A DNA stretch of 61,024 bases from an uncultured Planctomycetota bacterium. GTDB lineage: Bacteria > Planctomycetota > Phycisphaerae > UBA1845 > Fen-1342. The DNA is taken from positions 1 to 61,024 of the forward strand of contig CAADGM010000167.1 in assembly GCA_900696535.1 (NCBI GenBank), read 5' to 3'. How positions within the stretch are numbered: position 1 is the first letter of the stretch; each line of letters begins with the position of its first letter. Positions 1 to 8,168 of this stretch are shown here, one piece after another. A model generated the notes under the pieces. The model worked only from the letters and a program-made list of their open reading frames with translations. It had not been told where the DNA came from and did not search any database. The translations under genes were made by a program, and so were the position numbers.

Positions 1-2
1 TG

Positions 3-125
3 AGCGGGCCGGCGGCGTACGCGGTGCAGTATCCCGACTGCACGTGGCTTCTGGCCGACGCGAACCTGAGCGACGCGGTGGACTTCGACGACATCGACGC
101 GTTCGTGGCGCTGCTGGGGTCGTGA
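3..125 (+). CDS. C-terminal fragment of a secreted protein with dockerin/EF-hand-like tail (partial)
   Basis: Only the last 40 codons lie in the window, ending at TGA 123-125. The readable end contains 'YPDCTWLLADANLSD' followed by 'VDFDDIDAFVALLG'. The same kind of tail ends the hydrolase at 467-1930 and the protein at 46660-49083. The Asp-rich 'FDDID' loop resembles the calcium loop of dockerin/EF-hand modules. In Planctomycetes such tails are common on large exported proteins, but their role (sorting, attachment or calcium binding) is not established. The catalytic or structural part of this protein lies outside the window and cannot be inferred. Confidence 0.75.
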   Translation, partial: SGPAAYAVQYPDCTWLLADANLSDAVDFDDIDAFVALLGS

Positions 126-466
126 GGCGGGTGGGGTGCACGGAGCGCGTCTGGGCAAGGCGTCGAGAAGTCAAGGAGTCGAGGAGTCAACGGGTAAGGA
201 AGTGGGGAGGTGAGGGGACGCTGGCACCAGGCGGCGTCCGCCTGATGCTTCACGCCGGCCTGGCCTGGGTAATGGCTCCTCGCGTCGCGACCAGTGGCGA
301 CACACCAGACGCGTTTCGTCTCGGCCGGTTGCGCCGGACTCCCGCGTCCGACGAGCATCGCGGCGCCGCGCCGTTTGGTGAGATGCGAAGGTCCGGCACC
401 ACCGCCTGCTCGGAATTGCCCCCGTCACACATGCATGAGCATCGATGACAGGCAGCGTCGCGCGGC
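126..466. other. Intergenic region without a supported gene
   Basis: This 340-bp stretch lies between two genes that converge on it. It holds a purine-rich block at about 160-220 with short direct repeats of the type GTCAAGGAGTC/GTCGAGGAGTC. Open frames here (for example 44-448 plus) have arginine-rich, low-complexity translations and no ribosome binding site, so I see no gene. Confidence 0.5.
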
Positions 467-1930
467 TTACTGGCCGATCTGGCGGACAAACGGGTCAATG
501 TCGTCGAACGTGACCGCGCCATCGCAGTCGCAATCGGCCCGGAGCCACTGGCAATCGGGGTAAGCGGCCGCGTAAGCCGCCTCGCCAGACAGGGCGATAA
601 CGAAAGCGTCGATGTCGTCGAAGCTCACGACGCCGTCGCAGTTCAGGTCGCCTCTGCCCGCGGGGCGCTGAAACGTCACCCCAGTCCAGCCGCGCGTCCC
701 GCCATCCCGATCGCTTCGGGCGCTGACGAGCGCCGTCGTCTGAGCCGCAAGAACGCCTGGCGGTGTATCGATGGACACGGCGAACGTCGCGGACGCGCCG
801 GGCGGGAGCGTCGCGGTCTGCGCGGGGGTGATCGTGACCGGCCAGCTGGAATCCTCCGCCGACAGCGAGTAGCTGGTCGAGAAAGAGCCCGTATTCGTCA
901 CGGTGAGCGGGGCGGTGGCAACGCTGCCCGGGCAGGCGGCGATCGTGAGGTCCAGGGGGCCGACGAGGATTCCCGAGGCCGCCGAGGTTGTCACGTCCGT
1001 GGCCAGATCGCGCTCCGGTCCCCAGACGCTTCGCCAGTGAGTCGGGTCGCCTTTCAGATACAGGTCGAAAGACTGCGTGAGCAACCGCCGCGTGATGGCG
1101 AGCTGCTGGCTGCGCGAGATGCCGCCCGAGTCGCAACCGATGAAACTGCCGTCGGTGAAGCCGCAATGGAAACCGCCCAGGATGGCCGGAAGCTGCTTAG
1201 GTGCCGCGCCGGCGGAATACATCGGCTGCGTGTTTGTGCTGATGGGCGTGATCGAGTCCTGTGTGCCGGAGATGAGCACCACCGGAACCGATACGTTGGC
1301 CATGGCTGCGATGGCGGAAGGATTCGTCTCGGCGGCAGCCAGGTTCGCCACGACGCGGACGCGCGGGTCGGCCGCCGCGGCCAGGATGCTCGCCCCTCCC
1401 CCCATCGAGTGCCCCGAGAGCCCGAACGCCTGCGTTTCGATCGCCTGGAAGTAGAGCGAGGCGGGATTGGCGTTCTGCTGCTCGAGCCAGGTCAGGCAGT
1501 GACGCAGGTCGGCGGCGAAGTTCGCATGACTGGGGAACAGCCCGCCCTCCGATTCGCTGGCGATAACGAAGTACCCGTGCGTGGCCAGGTGCTGGCAGGT
1601 GCTTTGGTACTGCGTGACCGGCTGGAGGAAGCCGTGCCCGAAGGAGATTGCCGGGTACGGGCCGCCGGTCGGGTCGAACGCGGCGTTCTGGCCGCCGGCG
1701 CCGGTCGCGGGGTAGTGCAGTCGCGCGTTGAAGGTGGTGCTGTTGGGCCGCGTTACGGTGACCGTGCGCCAGCCGCCGGCGAAGGGACCGGGTTGAGAGA
1801 GATCCTGAGCGGTAGCGCCGACGTTGCCGGCGAGCAAGGCCGCGAGCGTGGCCATGGCGGTCGCGATCCCGTGCGGGCAGGGAGGGCTGGCGAGGCGATG
1901 CCTCGCTCGGTGACCAGAGAAGCGTTGCAT
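467..1930 (-). CDS. Secreted alpha/beta hydrolase of the cutinase/PETase-like (dienelactone hydrolase) fold with dockerin-like C-terminus
   Basis: Predicted 487-aa exported esterase. An AGGAGG ribosome binding site lies about 12 nt before ATG 1930, and a signal peptide ends near residues 40-42 (ATAQD). The catalytic triad is visible: Ser175 in GHSMGGG, Asp225 in 'SGTQDSI' and His255 in 'GGFHCGF'. The oxyanion-side motif is 'ISFGHGF' near residue 97. The GHSMGGG elbow, the spacing to Asp and His, and the 'SVPVVLISGTQD' strand match bacterial cutinases, polyester hydrolases and chlorophyllase-like lipases. Residues 320-420 look like a beta-sandwich (BACON/Ig-like) linker. Residues 425-487 hold two dockerin-like loops, 'NCDGVVSFDDIDAF' and 'CDCDGAVTFDDIDPF'. 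The substrate is unknown: polyester, cutin, lipid or carbohydrate ester are all possible. Confidence 0.88.
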   Translation of the reverse strand: MQRFSGHRARHRLASPPCPHGIATAMATLAALLAGNVGATAQDLSQPGPFAGGWRTVTVTRPNSTTFNARLHYPATGAGGQNAAFDPTGGPYPAISFGHGFLQPVTQYQSTCQHLATHGYFVIASESEGGLFPSHANFAADLRHCLTWLEQQNANPASLYFQAIETQAFGLSGHSMGGGASILAAAADPRVRVVANLAAAETNPSAIAAMANVSVPVVLISGTQDSITPISTNTQPMYSAGAAPKQLPAILGGFHCGFTDGSFIGCDSGGISRSQQLAITRRLLTQSFDLYLKGDPTHWRSVWGPERDLATDVTTSAASGILVGPLDLTIAACPGSVATAPLTVTNTGSFSTSYSLSAEDSSWPVTITPAQTATLPPGASATFAVSIDTPPGVLAAQTTALVSARSDRDGGTRGWTGVTFQRPAGRGDLNCDGVVSFDDIDAFVIALSGEAAYAAAYPDCQWLRADCDCDGAVTFDDIDPFVRQIGQ

Positions 1931-2012
1931 GGGTGTCTCTCTCCTCCTGGTGATGCTGTCAGCGGCGCTTGTGTACCACATTATAGATGGGATCGCGCCC
2001 TCTCCATCCGAG

Positions 2013-2146
2013 CCGACCGCGCAAGTGGTCGGGCGGCTGTCCGTACTGGCGGGGACCGATCGCTCGCGCGATCGGCTCTGGTGTCGGGGATACCGGCGCC
2101 GCCGACACGGTCGAGCCCGGTCCGAGCCGACCGCGCAAGCGGTCGG
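2013..2146. repeat. Cluster of three 20-nt perfect or near-perfect hairpins (two with GCAA tetraloop)
   Basis: Three palindromes each have an 8-bp stem and a 4-nt loop: 2013-2032 (CCGACCGC-GCAA-GTGGTCGG, one G-T pair), 2056-2075 (CCGATCGC-TCGC-GCGATCGG) and 2127-2146 (CCGACCGC-GCAA-GCGGTCGG). The first and third are near-identical and share the preceding GAG. They lie between the glycosyltransferase operon end and the hydrolase start, both on the minus strand. They could end transcription of the operon, protect its 3' end, or be REP-like elements. No U-tract follows them. Confidence 0.6.
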
Positions 2147-2195
2147 ACTGGCCGCGCTCACGCGGCGCAGCCCCGCGCGCCGCAACGCGGCTTCC

Positions 2196-3149
2196 TCAGA
2201 AGTTGATCCGCTCGCGCTCAACCACCAGCGGTCGCTTGCGGACCTGGGCGTGGATCGCGCTGATGTACTCCCCCAGCACGCCGAAGAAGAAGAGCTGCAC
2301 GCCCGAGAAGAAGAAGATGGCCACGATGAGCGTGGGGATGCCGGGCGGCGAGAGCTCGCGGAAGTAGATCAGGTTCACGACGAAGACGACGATGGCAAAC
2401 AGCAGGCTGGCCGCGGCCAGGAGCAGCCCGAACAGCAGGCACAATCGCAGGGGGATGTTCGTGAACGAGATCAGCCCGTTAAGCCCCTGGTCCACCAGGT
2501 GATAGAGGCGATTCTTGGACAGCCCCTTGCGCCGGGCGCGCCAGGTGTAGCTCACGCCCACGGCGCGGAAGCCGCACGAGGCGATCAGCCCGCGGAGGTA
2601 GGGGTAGTAGTCGTCGCAGCGCCGCAGCGCGTCGACGACCACGCGGTCGATGAGCTGGAACTCGCCCACGTCGGGGGGAATGTGAATGTCGGCGAAGCGC
2701 GTCACCAGGCGGTAGTACGCCCGACGGGCCGACCGCATCAGCCAGCCCTCCTCGCGATTCGCTCGGATGCCGAAGACGACCTCGTGCCCGGCCTCCCAGT
2801 GGCGGACGAACTCGACGATGACCTCCGGCGGGTCCTGCTGGTCGGCGGCCAGCAACGGCACGACCGCGTCGCCTCGCGTGGCCAGCAGCCCGTTGAACAC
2901 CGAGCGCGCCGGGCCGAAGTTCCGCGCGTTGAGGATGACGCGAACGCGGCGGTCCCGGGCGGCTAGCTCGCGCAGGATTTCGACGGTGCGATCCGTCGAG
3001 GCATTGTCGCAGAAGATGTGTTCGTAGTCGTAGCCCGCTAGCTGCGTTTCGAAGAGCTGCCGCACGGCCTCGTAGCAGTCCAGTACGTTGAGCTCCTCGT
3101 TCCAGACGGGCGTGACGATGCTGATGAGCTTGCGGGGCGACGTGCTCAT
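2196..3149 (-). CDS. Family 2 glycosyltransferase with two C-terminal membrane segments (polyprenyl-phosphate glycosyltransferase type)
   Basis: 317-aa membrane-anchored GT-A glycosyltransferase of the DPM1/ArnC/GtrB kind, which moves a sugar from a nucleotide donor to polyprenyl phosphate at the cytoplasmic face. The N-terminus 'SIVTPVWNEELNV' begins the nucleotide-binding fold. 'DNASTDRT' follows, and the acidic metal site is replaced by 'AADQQDPPE'. Two long hydrophobic stretches ('LCLLFGLLLAAASLLFAIVVF' region and 'IPTLIVAIFFFSGVQLFFFG') end the protein. Its ATG overlaps the stop of the transketolase C-subunit (ATGA). It is the last gene of the rfbF operon, so its donor is probably the sugar made by that operon. 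The start at 3149 is preferred over in-frame codons further upstream because of this overlap. Confidence 0.85.
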   Translation of the reverse strand: MSTSPRKLISIVTPVWNEELNVLDCYEAVRQLFETQLAGYDYEHIFCDNASTDRTVEILRELAARDRRVRVILNARNFGPARSVFNGLLATRGDAVVPLLAADQQDPPEVIVEFVRHWEAGHEVVFGIRANREEGWLMRSARRAYYRLVTRFADIHIPPDVGEFQLIDRVVVDALRRCDDYYPYLRGLIASCGFRAVGVSYTWRARRKGLSKNRLYHLVDQGLNGLISFTNIPLRLCLLFGLLLAAASLLFAIVVFVVNLIYFRELSPPGIPTLIVAIFFFSGVQLFFFGVLGEYISAIHAQVRKRPLVVERERINF

Positions 3150-4063
3150 GACTGACTCACCAACTGGCGAGCGGCGGCGTACAGGTCGCCGCATGAGCCG
3201 CGAAGATACTCCTGGCTGCCCACCGCGCAGACGAGCCGGTCCGGCACGCCGAACATCGCCAGCCGCGCGCCGGCCGGCCCGCGCGTGGCGAGCACTTCAG
3301 CCACCACGGACCCGAGCCCGCCGATGACGCTGTGCTCTTCGACGGTCAGGATGCGGCCGGTGTCCCGGGCGGCGTCGAGGACGGCCTCCGTATCAAGCGG
3401 CTTAAGCGTGTGCATGCTGAGCACGCGGACGCGGAAGCCGGCTTCCCGCTGGAGGCGGTCGGCGACCGCATCCGTCACCGGCAGCATGCCGCCCGTACTG
3501 ATGAGCGTGCCCGCGGTTCCGTCGCGCAGCCGGATGGCCCGGCCAATCTCCACAGGCGGCGGCTCGCGATGCACCACGGGCTCGCGGGCCTTGCCCAGCC
3601 GCAGGTAGCAGGGACCCGGCACGGCGGGCAGGCGGCGCGTCAGCAGGTCAGTTTCGACCGGGTCACCTGGTGCGAGCACGGTCATGCCCGGCAGCGACCG
3701 CATTACAGCCAGGTCTTCGACGCCGTGATGGGTGTAACCCTGCGGGCCGTAGGCGTAGCCGCCGCCGACGGCGACGATCTTCACGGGCAGCGCGTTGTAC
3801 ACGACATCGTTGCGGACCTGCTCGAGGCAGCGCAGCGTGGGAAAGTTGGCGATCGAGTACGTGAACGGAATCTTGCCGCTGTGCGCCAGACCGGCCGCGA
3901 CGGCGGTCATGTTTTGCTCGGCCACGCCGACGTTAACGTAGCGCGCTGGGAATCGCTTTGCGATCGGCTCAAGCACCGAGAACCCCAGGTCGCCCGTCAC
4001 GAGCCACAGACGTTCGTCATCGGCCATCATGTCGAGCAGCGCGGCCGCGAAGGCGGTCCTCAT
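3146..4063 (-). CDS. Transketolase-like protein, C-terminal subunit (pyrimidine-binding and C domains)
   Basis: 305 aa. Corresponds to the PYR and C-terminal domains of transketolase, encoded apart from the TPP/PP domain. It starts 'MRTAFAAALLDMMADD', and the catalytic glutamate of the PYR domain is visible in 'NVGVAEQNMTAVAAGLA'. 'GYTHHGVEDLAVMRSLPGM' follows, as in DXS/transketolase. The C-domain has 'VRVLSMHTLKPLDTEAV' and 'TVEEHSVIGGLGS'. It pairs with the upstream gene at 4060-4884 to form an alpha2beta2 TPP enzyme. Its start overlaps that gene's stop (ATGA), implying stoichiometric translation. In a nucleotide-sugar operon a two-carbon transfer to a keto-sugar is more likely than a pentose-phosphate role. 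The donor and acceptor cannot be read from the sequence. Confidence 0.9.
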   Translation of the reverse strand: MRTAFAAALLDMMADDERLWLVTGDLGFSVLEPIAKRFPARYVNVGVAEQNMTAVAAGLAHSGKIPFTYSIANFPTLRCLEQVRNDVVYNALPVKIVAVGGGYAYGPQGYTHHGVEDLAVMRSLPGMTVLAPGDPVETDLLTRRLPAVPGPCYLRLGKAREPVVHREPPPVEIGRAIRLRDGTAGTLISTGGMLPVTDAVADRLQREAGFRVRVLSMHTLKPLDTEAVLDAARDTGRILTVEEHSVIGGLGSVVAEVLATRGPAGARLAMFGVPDRLVCAVGSQEYLRGSCGDLYAAARQLVSQS

Positions 4064-4884
4064 GGCGTCTCCCCCAGCTCGCGCAGCGCGGCGGCAAGCT
4101 GCTCGTCGTTGGGCGAGCGATAGTGCCAGAGCAGCTCGCCCTCCATGAAGCTGACACCCTTGCCCTTGGTCGTGTGGGCCACCAGGCAGTTCGGCCGGCC
4201 GGGCTCCCACGGGACGTCCGCCAGCGCCGCGTGAATGGCGTCGTGGTCGTGCCCGTCGATTTCCCGCACGGCCCAGCCGAACGTGCGCCACTTGTCCGCG
4301 AGCGGGTCGAGGTCCAGGATCTCGCGCACTGATCCGAAACTCTGAATCTTGTTGTAATCCACGATTGCGGTCAGCCGGTCGAGGCGGTGGTGCGGCGCGA
4401 ACAGCGCTGCTTCCCAGGTCGATCCCTCGTCGCATTCGCCGTCCGAGAGCAGCACGAACGTGCGCCAGGGCTGCCCGTCGCGATGAGCCGCCAGCGCCAC
4501 GCCGCAACCCAGCCCCAGGCCATGCCCGAGCGACCCGGTGGAGAATTCGACGCCCGGCACGCCGTGGTGCGTGATATGCCCGGCCAGCGGCGCGCCGTCG
4601 TCGCAGTAGCGAGCCAGCCACTCGCGGGGAAAGAAGCCGCGCTCCGCCAGCACGGCGTAGACGGCCGCCGCCCCGTGTCCCTTGCTCAGGATGAAGCGAT
4701 CGCGCCCGGGTGCCTGCGGGGCGGCGGGGTCGACCTGCAGCACGCTCCCATAGAGCACGGCGAGGAGGTCCGTGCAGCTTAGGCACGTGCCGATGTGCGA
4801 CGCCTCGGCGTGGTGCGTCATCCGCAGGCAGTGCACGCGGATGCGCCGGGCCAGCTCGCGTGTGTCCACTTGTGGCGCCTTCAC
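4060..4884 (-). CDS. Transketolase-like protein, N-terminal (TPP-binding) subunit
   Basis: 274 aa, roughly the length of the PP domain alone. GTG 4884 is chosen because GTGA overlaps the stop of the upstream methyltransferase. Visible family features are 'SHIGTCLSCTDLLAVLYG', 'FILSKGHGAAAVYAVLAERG', 'GSLGHGLGLGCGVALA' and the TPP/Mg motif 'LSDGECDEGSTWEA' through 'DYNKIQ'. It needs the partner subunit at 3146-4063 for activity. Split transketolases occur in central metabolism of some bacteria and archaea, but this one is embedded among CDP-sugar genes. I infer that it adds or removes a ketol unit on a sugar intermediate, or makes a sugar precursor. Confidence 0.9.
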   Translation of the reverse strand: MKAPQVDTRELARRIRVHCLRMTHHAEASHIGTCLSCTDLLAVLYGSVLQVDPAAPQAPGRDRFILSKGHGAAAVYAVLAERGFFPREWLARYCDDGAPLAGHITHHGVPGVEFSTGSLGHGLGLGCGVALAAHRDGQPWRTFVLLSDGECDEGSTWEAALFAPHHRLDRLTAIVDYNKIQSFGSVREILDLDPLADKWRTFGWAVREIDGHDHDAIHAALADVPWEPGRPNCLVAHTTKGKGVSFMEGELLWHYRSPNDEQLAAALRELGETP

Positions 4885-6014
4885 ACCAGCTCCAGCGTCG
4901 GGCCCAGCACCGCGATCGTGCCGCGGAATCCCAGCAATTCGCGGCACTGCCGGATGATCTCTTCGCGGTACGCCAGGGCTGTCAGTACGATCGCGTCGAC
5001 CGGCTCGTGCTTCAACGTCTCCGGCGGGACGACGCGCAGGTGTGAGACGGGCGTGAGCCGTCCGACCTTGTGTGGGTCGGAATCGATCACGTACTCCAGC
5101 CCGGCGACCTGGGCGGCAGCCAGCGTCGTCAGGCCCTTGCCGCCGGCCCCCCACGCGGCGACGCGGCGCCCCAGCGATCGCTGCTGCGCCACAAACTCGG
5201 CCAGCGCGGTGCACGTGCGGCGGACCGCGTCCTCGAGGGATTGTGCATCTGGGAAGAGCGCGTGTTGCACCCACGCGACGAGGTACTCGCCGTTCATTCC
5301 GCGCGTCAACCAAGTAACGGCCAGCCCGGCCAGCTCGCAGGCCAGGCGCAGCGTCCGGTCGGTGAAGTAGTTGACGTGATCGGGAAAGAGGTCGAAGAAG
5401 CGGCCGTTTTCGAGCGTCTGCTCGAAGCTCGGCACCTCGATCAAGCCCGCGCCGTCGGCGACGATGCTCGCTCGCAGCCCCGCCAGGAACCCGCGGAGGT
5501 CGAGCACGTGTTCGAGCACCTGGCGGGTGACGAAGGCCGCGTACGGCCTACCGGGGGCCGGCGCGTCGCGCGAGACGTAGCCCGCGTGGCACTCGAAGCC
5601 TCGCTGCGCGACCAAGTCGCGGAAACGTGCCGAGGGTTCCAAGCCGACCGGGACGGCCCCGGCCGCGGCCAGGCACGCCAGGTAGTGCCCGTCGCCGCAA
5701 CCGACCTCGATCACCCGCCGGCCTGTCAGGCCATGACGGGCGACGAACTCAGCCGCCTGCGCTTGCTGGTAAGCCCGCATCTGCGGCGAGTGGCTGACGG
5801 TCATGAGGTAGTCGTCGTAATAGTGCTCGGCAGGGGCTTCGGCGAGCTGCGCCAGGCCGCACTCGTCGCACTGAAGCAGGCGCAAAGTCACCGGGTGATC
5901 GTCAAGCGGCCCGCCCGGCGGGAGCAGGCGCGAGATGTTGGCAGGTACACGCGGCAGCGTGACCGTCGTCCGCAGCGGCGCGGTTCCGCAGAGCCGGCAG
6001 CACTCAGCGCTCAC
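4881..6014 (-). CDS. SAM-dependent C-methyltransferase with N-terminal zinc finger (NDP-sugar C-methyltransferase family)
   Basis: 377 aa with the three-part layout of TylCIII/EryBIII-like sugar C-methyltransferases. The N-terminal zinc-binding part has CRLCG and CDECG. The Rossmann methyltransferase core has 'RRVIEVGCGDGHYLACLA' and a 'TRQVLEHVLDLRGFL' segment. The C-terminal nucleotide-sugar-handling part has 'RVAAWGAGGKGLTTL'. It probably methylates a carbon next to the keto group of CDP-4-keto-6-deoxyhexose. It overlaps the upstream epimerase gene by 11 bp and the transketolase N-subunit by GTGA. A second member of the same family is encoded at 6924-8168. Confidence 0.85.
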   Translation of the reverse strand: MSAECCRLCGTAPLRTTVTLPRVPANISRLLPPGGPLDDHPVTLRLLQCDECGLAQLAEAPAEHYYDDYLMTVSHSPQMRAYQQAQAAEFVARHGLTGRRVIEVGCGDGHYLACLAAAGAVPVGLEPSARFRDLVAQRGFECHAGYVSRDAPAPGRPYAAFVTRQVLEHVLDLRGFLAGLRASIVADGAGLIEVPSFEQTLENGRFFDLFPDHVNYFTDRTLRLACELAGLAVTWLTRGMNGEYLVAWVQHALFPDAQSLEDAVRRTCTALAEFVAQQRSLGRRVAAWGAGGKGLTTLAAAQVAGLEYVIDSDPHKVGRLTPVSHLRVVPPETLKHEPVDAIVLTALAYREEIIRQCRELLGFRGTIAVLGPTLELV

Positions 6015-6918
6015 GGAAGTACTCCACCGTTCGCCGCAGCGCCTCGTCCCAGGGCGTCGCCGGCCGCCAGCCGGTGCCCGCGGTCAGGCGGCCGATGTCG
6101 GCCTCCAGGTGCATGACCTGGTCGGGGCGGTAGGGCACCTCGCCGAAGCCCAGCGGCAGCGACGGGTCGATCATATCGCGAATCTGCTCGACCACGGTGC
6201 GGAGCGGGCGGGCCACGCCGCTCCCGAGATTAACGACGCCCGCCGCGTCGGTCGCCGCGGCCAGCCGAACCAGGGCGTCCGCCGCGTCCTCGACGTACAG
6301 GAAGTCCCAGCGCTGCTCGCCAGCCGTGAGAGCGGGACGCTCGCGCCGGCTCAGCGTGCGTATGACGTACGGAAGGAGCCAGTTCGGATTGTCACCCGGG
6401 CCGAAGGTGGAGAACACGCGAACCCAGGCCGCGCGGAGGCCGAGTTGCTCGGCAACGTGCATTGACAGCAACCCCGCCGCGAGCTTCACCTTGCCGTAGA
6501 GCGTCGTGGGGCGAGTTGACGTGTCCTCGGTGATCGGGCCGGCGTGCGGTCCGTACTCGGCCTGCGAACCCAGCCCGATCCACGTCGTGGCGCCGCAGCG
6601 GGCGGCCAGACGCACCAGCTCGATCGTCGGCAGGAGGTTGTCGTCAATCTGACGCGGATCGTTGCGATCCTGACCCGCCACGCCCGACCAGGCCAGATGA
6701 AAGACAGTTTCGGGGGCGAACTGCTCGACCGCCCGCTCGCACAGCTCCAGTGCCCGCACATCGCCGGGAATCACGGTCAGCCGCGCGAGCAGGTCGTCGA
6801 TCCGGCTCGTGCGCGACTGGGGTCGCACGATCGCCGCGACGGCGCCGCCCTCGTCCAGCAATCGTCGCACCAGGTGCGAGCCGAGGAAGCCCGTGGCGCC
6901 GGTCACGAGCGCGCGCAT
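6004..6918 (-). CDS. NAD-dependent epimerase/dehydratase (extended SDR), probable CDP-sugar 4-reductase or epimerase
   Basis: 304-aa extended short-chain dehydrogenase. The glycine-rich NAD(P) site 'VTGATGFLGSHLVRRLL' starts the protein, and the catalytic YxxxK is in 'TTLYGKVKLAAGL'. The substrate-binding region has 'RVFSTFGPGDNPNWLLPYVI', similar to CDP-abequose/paratose synthases and other 4-ketoreductases. It probably reduces or epimerises the keto-sugar after C-methylation. It begins 5 nt after the stop of the methyltransferase at 6924-8168 and overlaps the next gene. The exact stereochemistry cannot be predicted. Confidence 0.85.
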   Translation of the reverse strand: MRALVTGATGFLGSHLVRRLLDEGGAVAAIVRPQSRTSRIDDLLARLTVIPGDVRALELCERAVEQFAPETVFHLAWSGVAGQDRNDPRQIDDNLLPTIELVRLAARCGATTWIGLGSQAEYGPHAGPITEDTSTRPTTLYGKVKLAAGLLSMHVAEQLGLRAAWVRVFSTFGPGDNPNWLLPYVIRTLSRRERPALTAGEQRWDFLYVEDAADALVRLAAATDAAGVVNLGSGVARPLRTVVEQIRDMIDPSLPLGFGEVPYRPDQVMHLEADIGRLTAGTGWRPATPWDEALRRTVEYFRER

Positions 6919-6923
6919 CAGCG

Positions 6924-8168
6924 TTACGCCTCTCCACGGAGCAGGTCGAGCATCGAGACGAACCGTGTGCCGCGCGCCGCCACGTCCGCCAGCGCGGCGC
7001 GGATCTCGGCCAGGTAGCCGTACGAGAACACGATCACCTCGTCGACCGGGTCGTCGCGCAGCCGCTGCGGCGGTGCCACGGGCACGTGCGTGGCGGGCGT
7101 CAGCAGGCCGTGGAAGCAGGGGTTCTGATCGCAGAGGTAGGCGATGTCCGCCGCGGTCAGGCCCGCCTGGGCCAGCGTCATCACGCCGCGCCCGCCCGCC
7201 CCGTACCCCGCGACGCGTCGCCCCGCGGCGCGTAGCCGACGCACGTGCTCACGCAGACCGCCCAGCCGCGCGGCCACGTCGCGCGCAAACGCATGGAGGT
7301 CGGGCGTCGGGTCGCGCGGCGGCAGGCGGCACGCGGCGGGCCAGTCCGCTGTCCACGCGGCGCCCTCGGGCGTGGCCGCCAGCAGCAGCGAGTTGCCACG
7401 GCGCTGCGGCTCCGGCACCAGCTCGATGTCCAGCACGCGAAAGCCGCCGCACGCCAGCACACTTGTCGCGGTCGCGCGGTCGAGATAGATGGCGTGCTCG
7501 TGCTCGAAGAGGCAGGTCTCGCAGCGCTCCACGATCCGCCCAAGGTCGTGGACCTCGATGATCAGCACGCCACGCTGCGGGTCGAGGATCGAGCGAATCG
7601 TATCGAGCATCGCCAGCGGATCGGGCAGGTGATCAAACGTGTACGTGAGCAGTACGCACTGCACGGGCAGGAAGTCGGCGGGAATCCGGTTGGCCGCGCC
7701 GCGGTCGAACAGCCCCACGATTGTGTCCACGCCCTGCCGCCGCGCGACTTCGACGAGCGGCTCCGACGGCTCGAAGCCGAGCACCCGCAGACCGCGTTCG
7801 GCAAAGCAGCCAAGCTGGAAGCCGTCGCCCGAGCCGACTTCAAGCACGCGGTCGCCCGGCCGCAGGTCGAGCCAGCGCCGCGCGGCCTCGGCCAGGCGCG
7901 ACATGAACTCCCGCGCGAAGCCCGAGCTGGACACCGTGTATGTGTAGTCCCGGTAGTACTCGGCGATCTCGACATCGTGCTGCGTCTGCACGACGCCGCA
8001 CGTCTCGCACACGTGAACGTCGAGATCGGCCACGAACTCGCGACCGCGCCGCTCGGCAGTCACGAATTCGTCCGTGAAAGGCATGCGCTCAAAGCGCAGC
8101 ACGCGCCGCGGCGCCGCCGCCCCGCAGATGCGGCATGCCGAGCGGCGATGGATCCGCCAGCCGCTCAC
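6924..8168 (-). CDS. SAM-dependent C-methyltransferase with N-terminal zinc finger (second copy type)
   Basis: 414 aa from GTG 8168, chosen because GTGA overlaps the rfbG stop. It has the same architecture as 4881-6014 but is clearly diverged: CRICG and CETCG fingers, SAM site 'DRVLEVGSGDGFQLGCFA', and a C-terminal part with 'RRVAGYGAGGRGVMTLAQ'. Two C-methyltransferases in one CDP-sugar operon suggest two alkylated positions, or one enzyme acting as a dehydratase/isomerase partner. Gene order places it immediately after the enzyme that makes the 4-keto intermediate, so it may act first. Confidence 0.82.
   Translation of the reverse strand: MSGWRIHRRSACRICGAAAPRRVLRFERMPFTDEFVTAERRGREFVADLDVHVCETCGVVQTQHDVEIAEYYRDYTYTVSSSGFAREFMSRLAEAARRWLDLRPGDRVLEVGSGDGFQLGCFAERGLRVLGFEPSEPLVEVARRQGVDTIVGLFDRGAANRIPADFLPVQCVLLTYTFDHLPDPLAMLDTIRSILDPQRGVLIIEVHDLGRIVERCETCLFEHEHAIYLDRATATSVLACGGFRVLDIELVPEPQRRGNSLLLAATPEGAAWTADWPAACRLPPRDPTPDLHAFARDVAARLGGLREHVRRLRAAGRRVAGYGAGGRGVMTLAQAGLTAADIAYLCDQNPCFHGLLTPATHVPVAPPQRLRDDPVDEVIVFSYGYLAEIRAALADVAARGTRFVSMLDLLRGEA

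Noticed and set aside
44-448. 134-aa plus-strand frame at the window start
   Set aside because: Arg-rich translation, overlaps the real dockerin tail in another frame, no ribosome site or domain.
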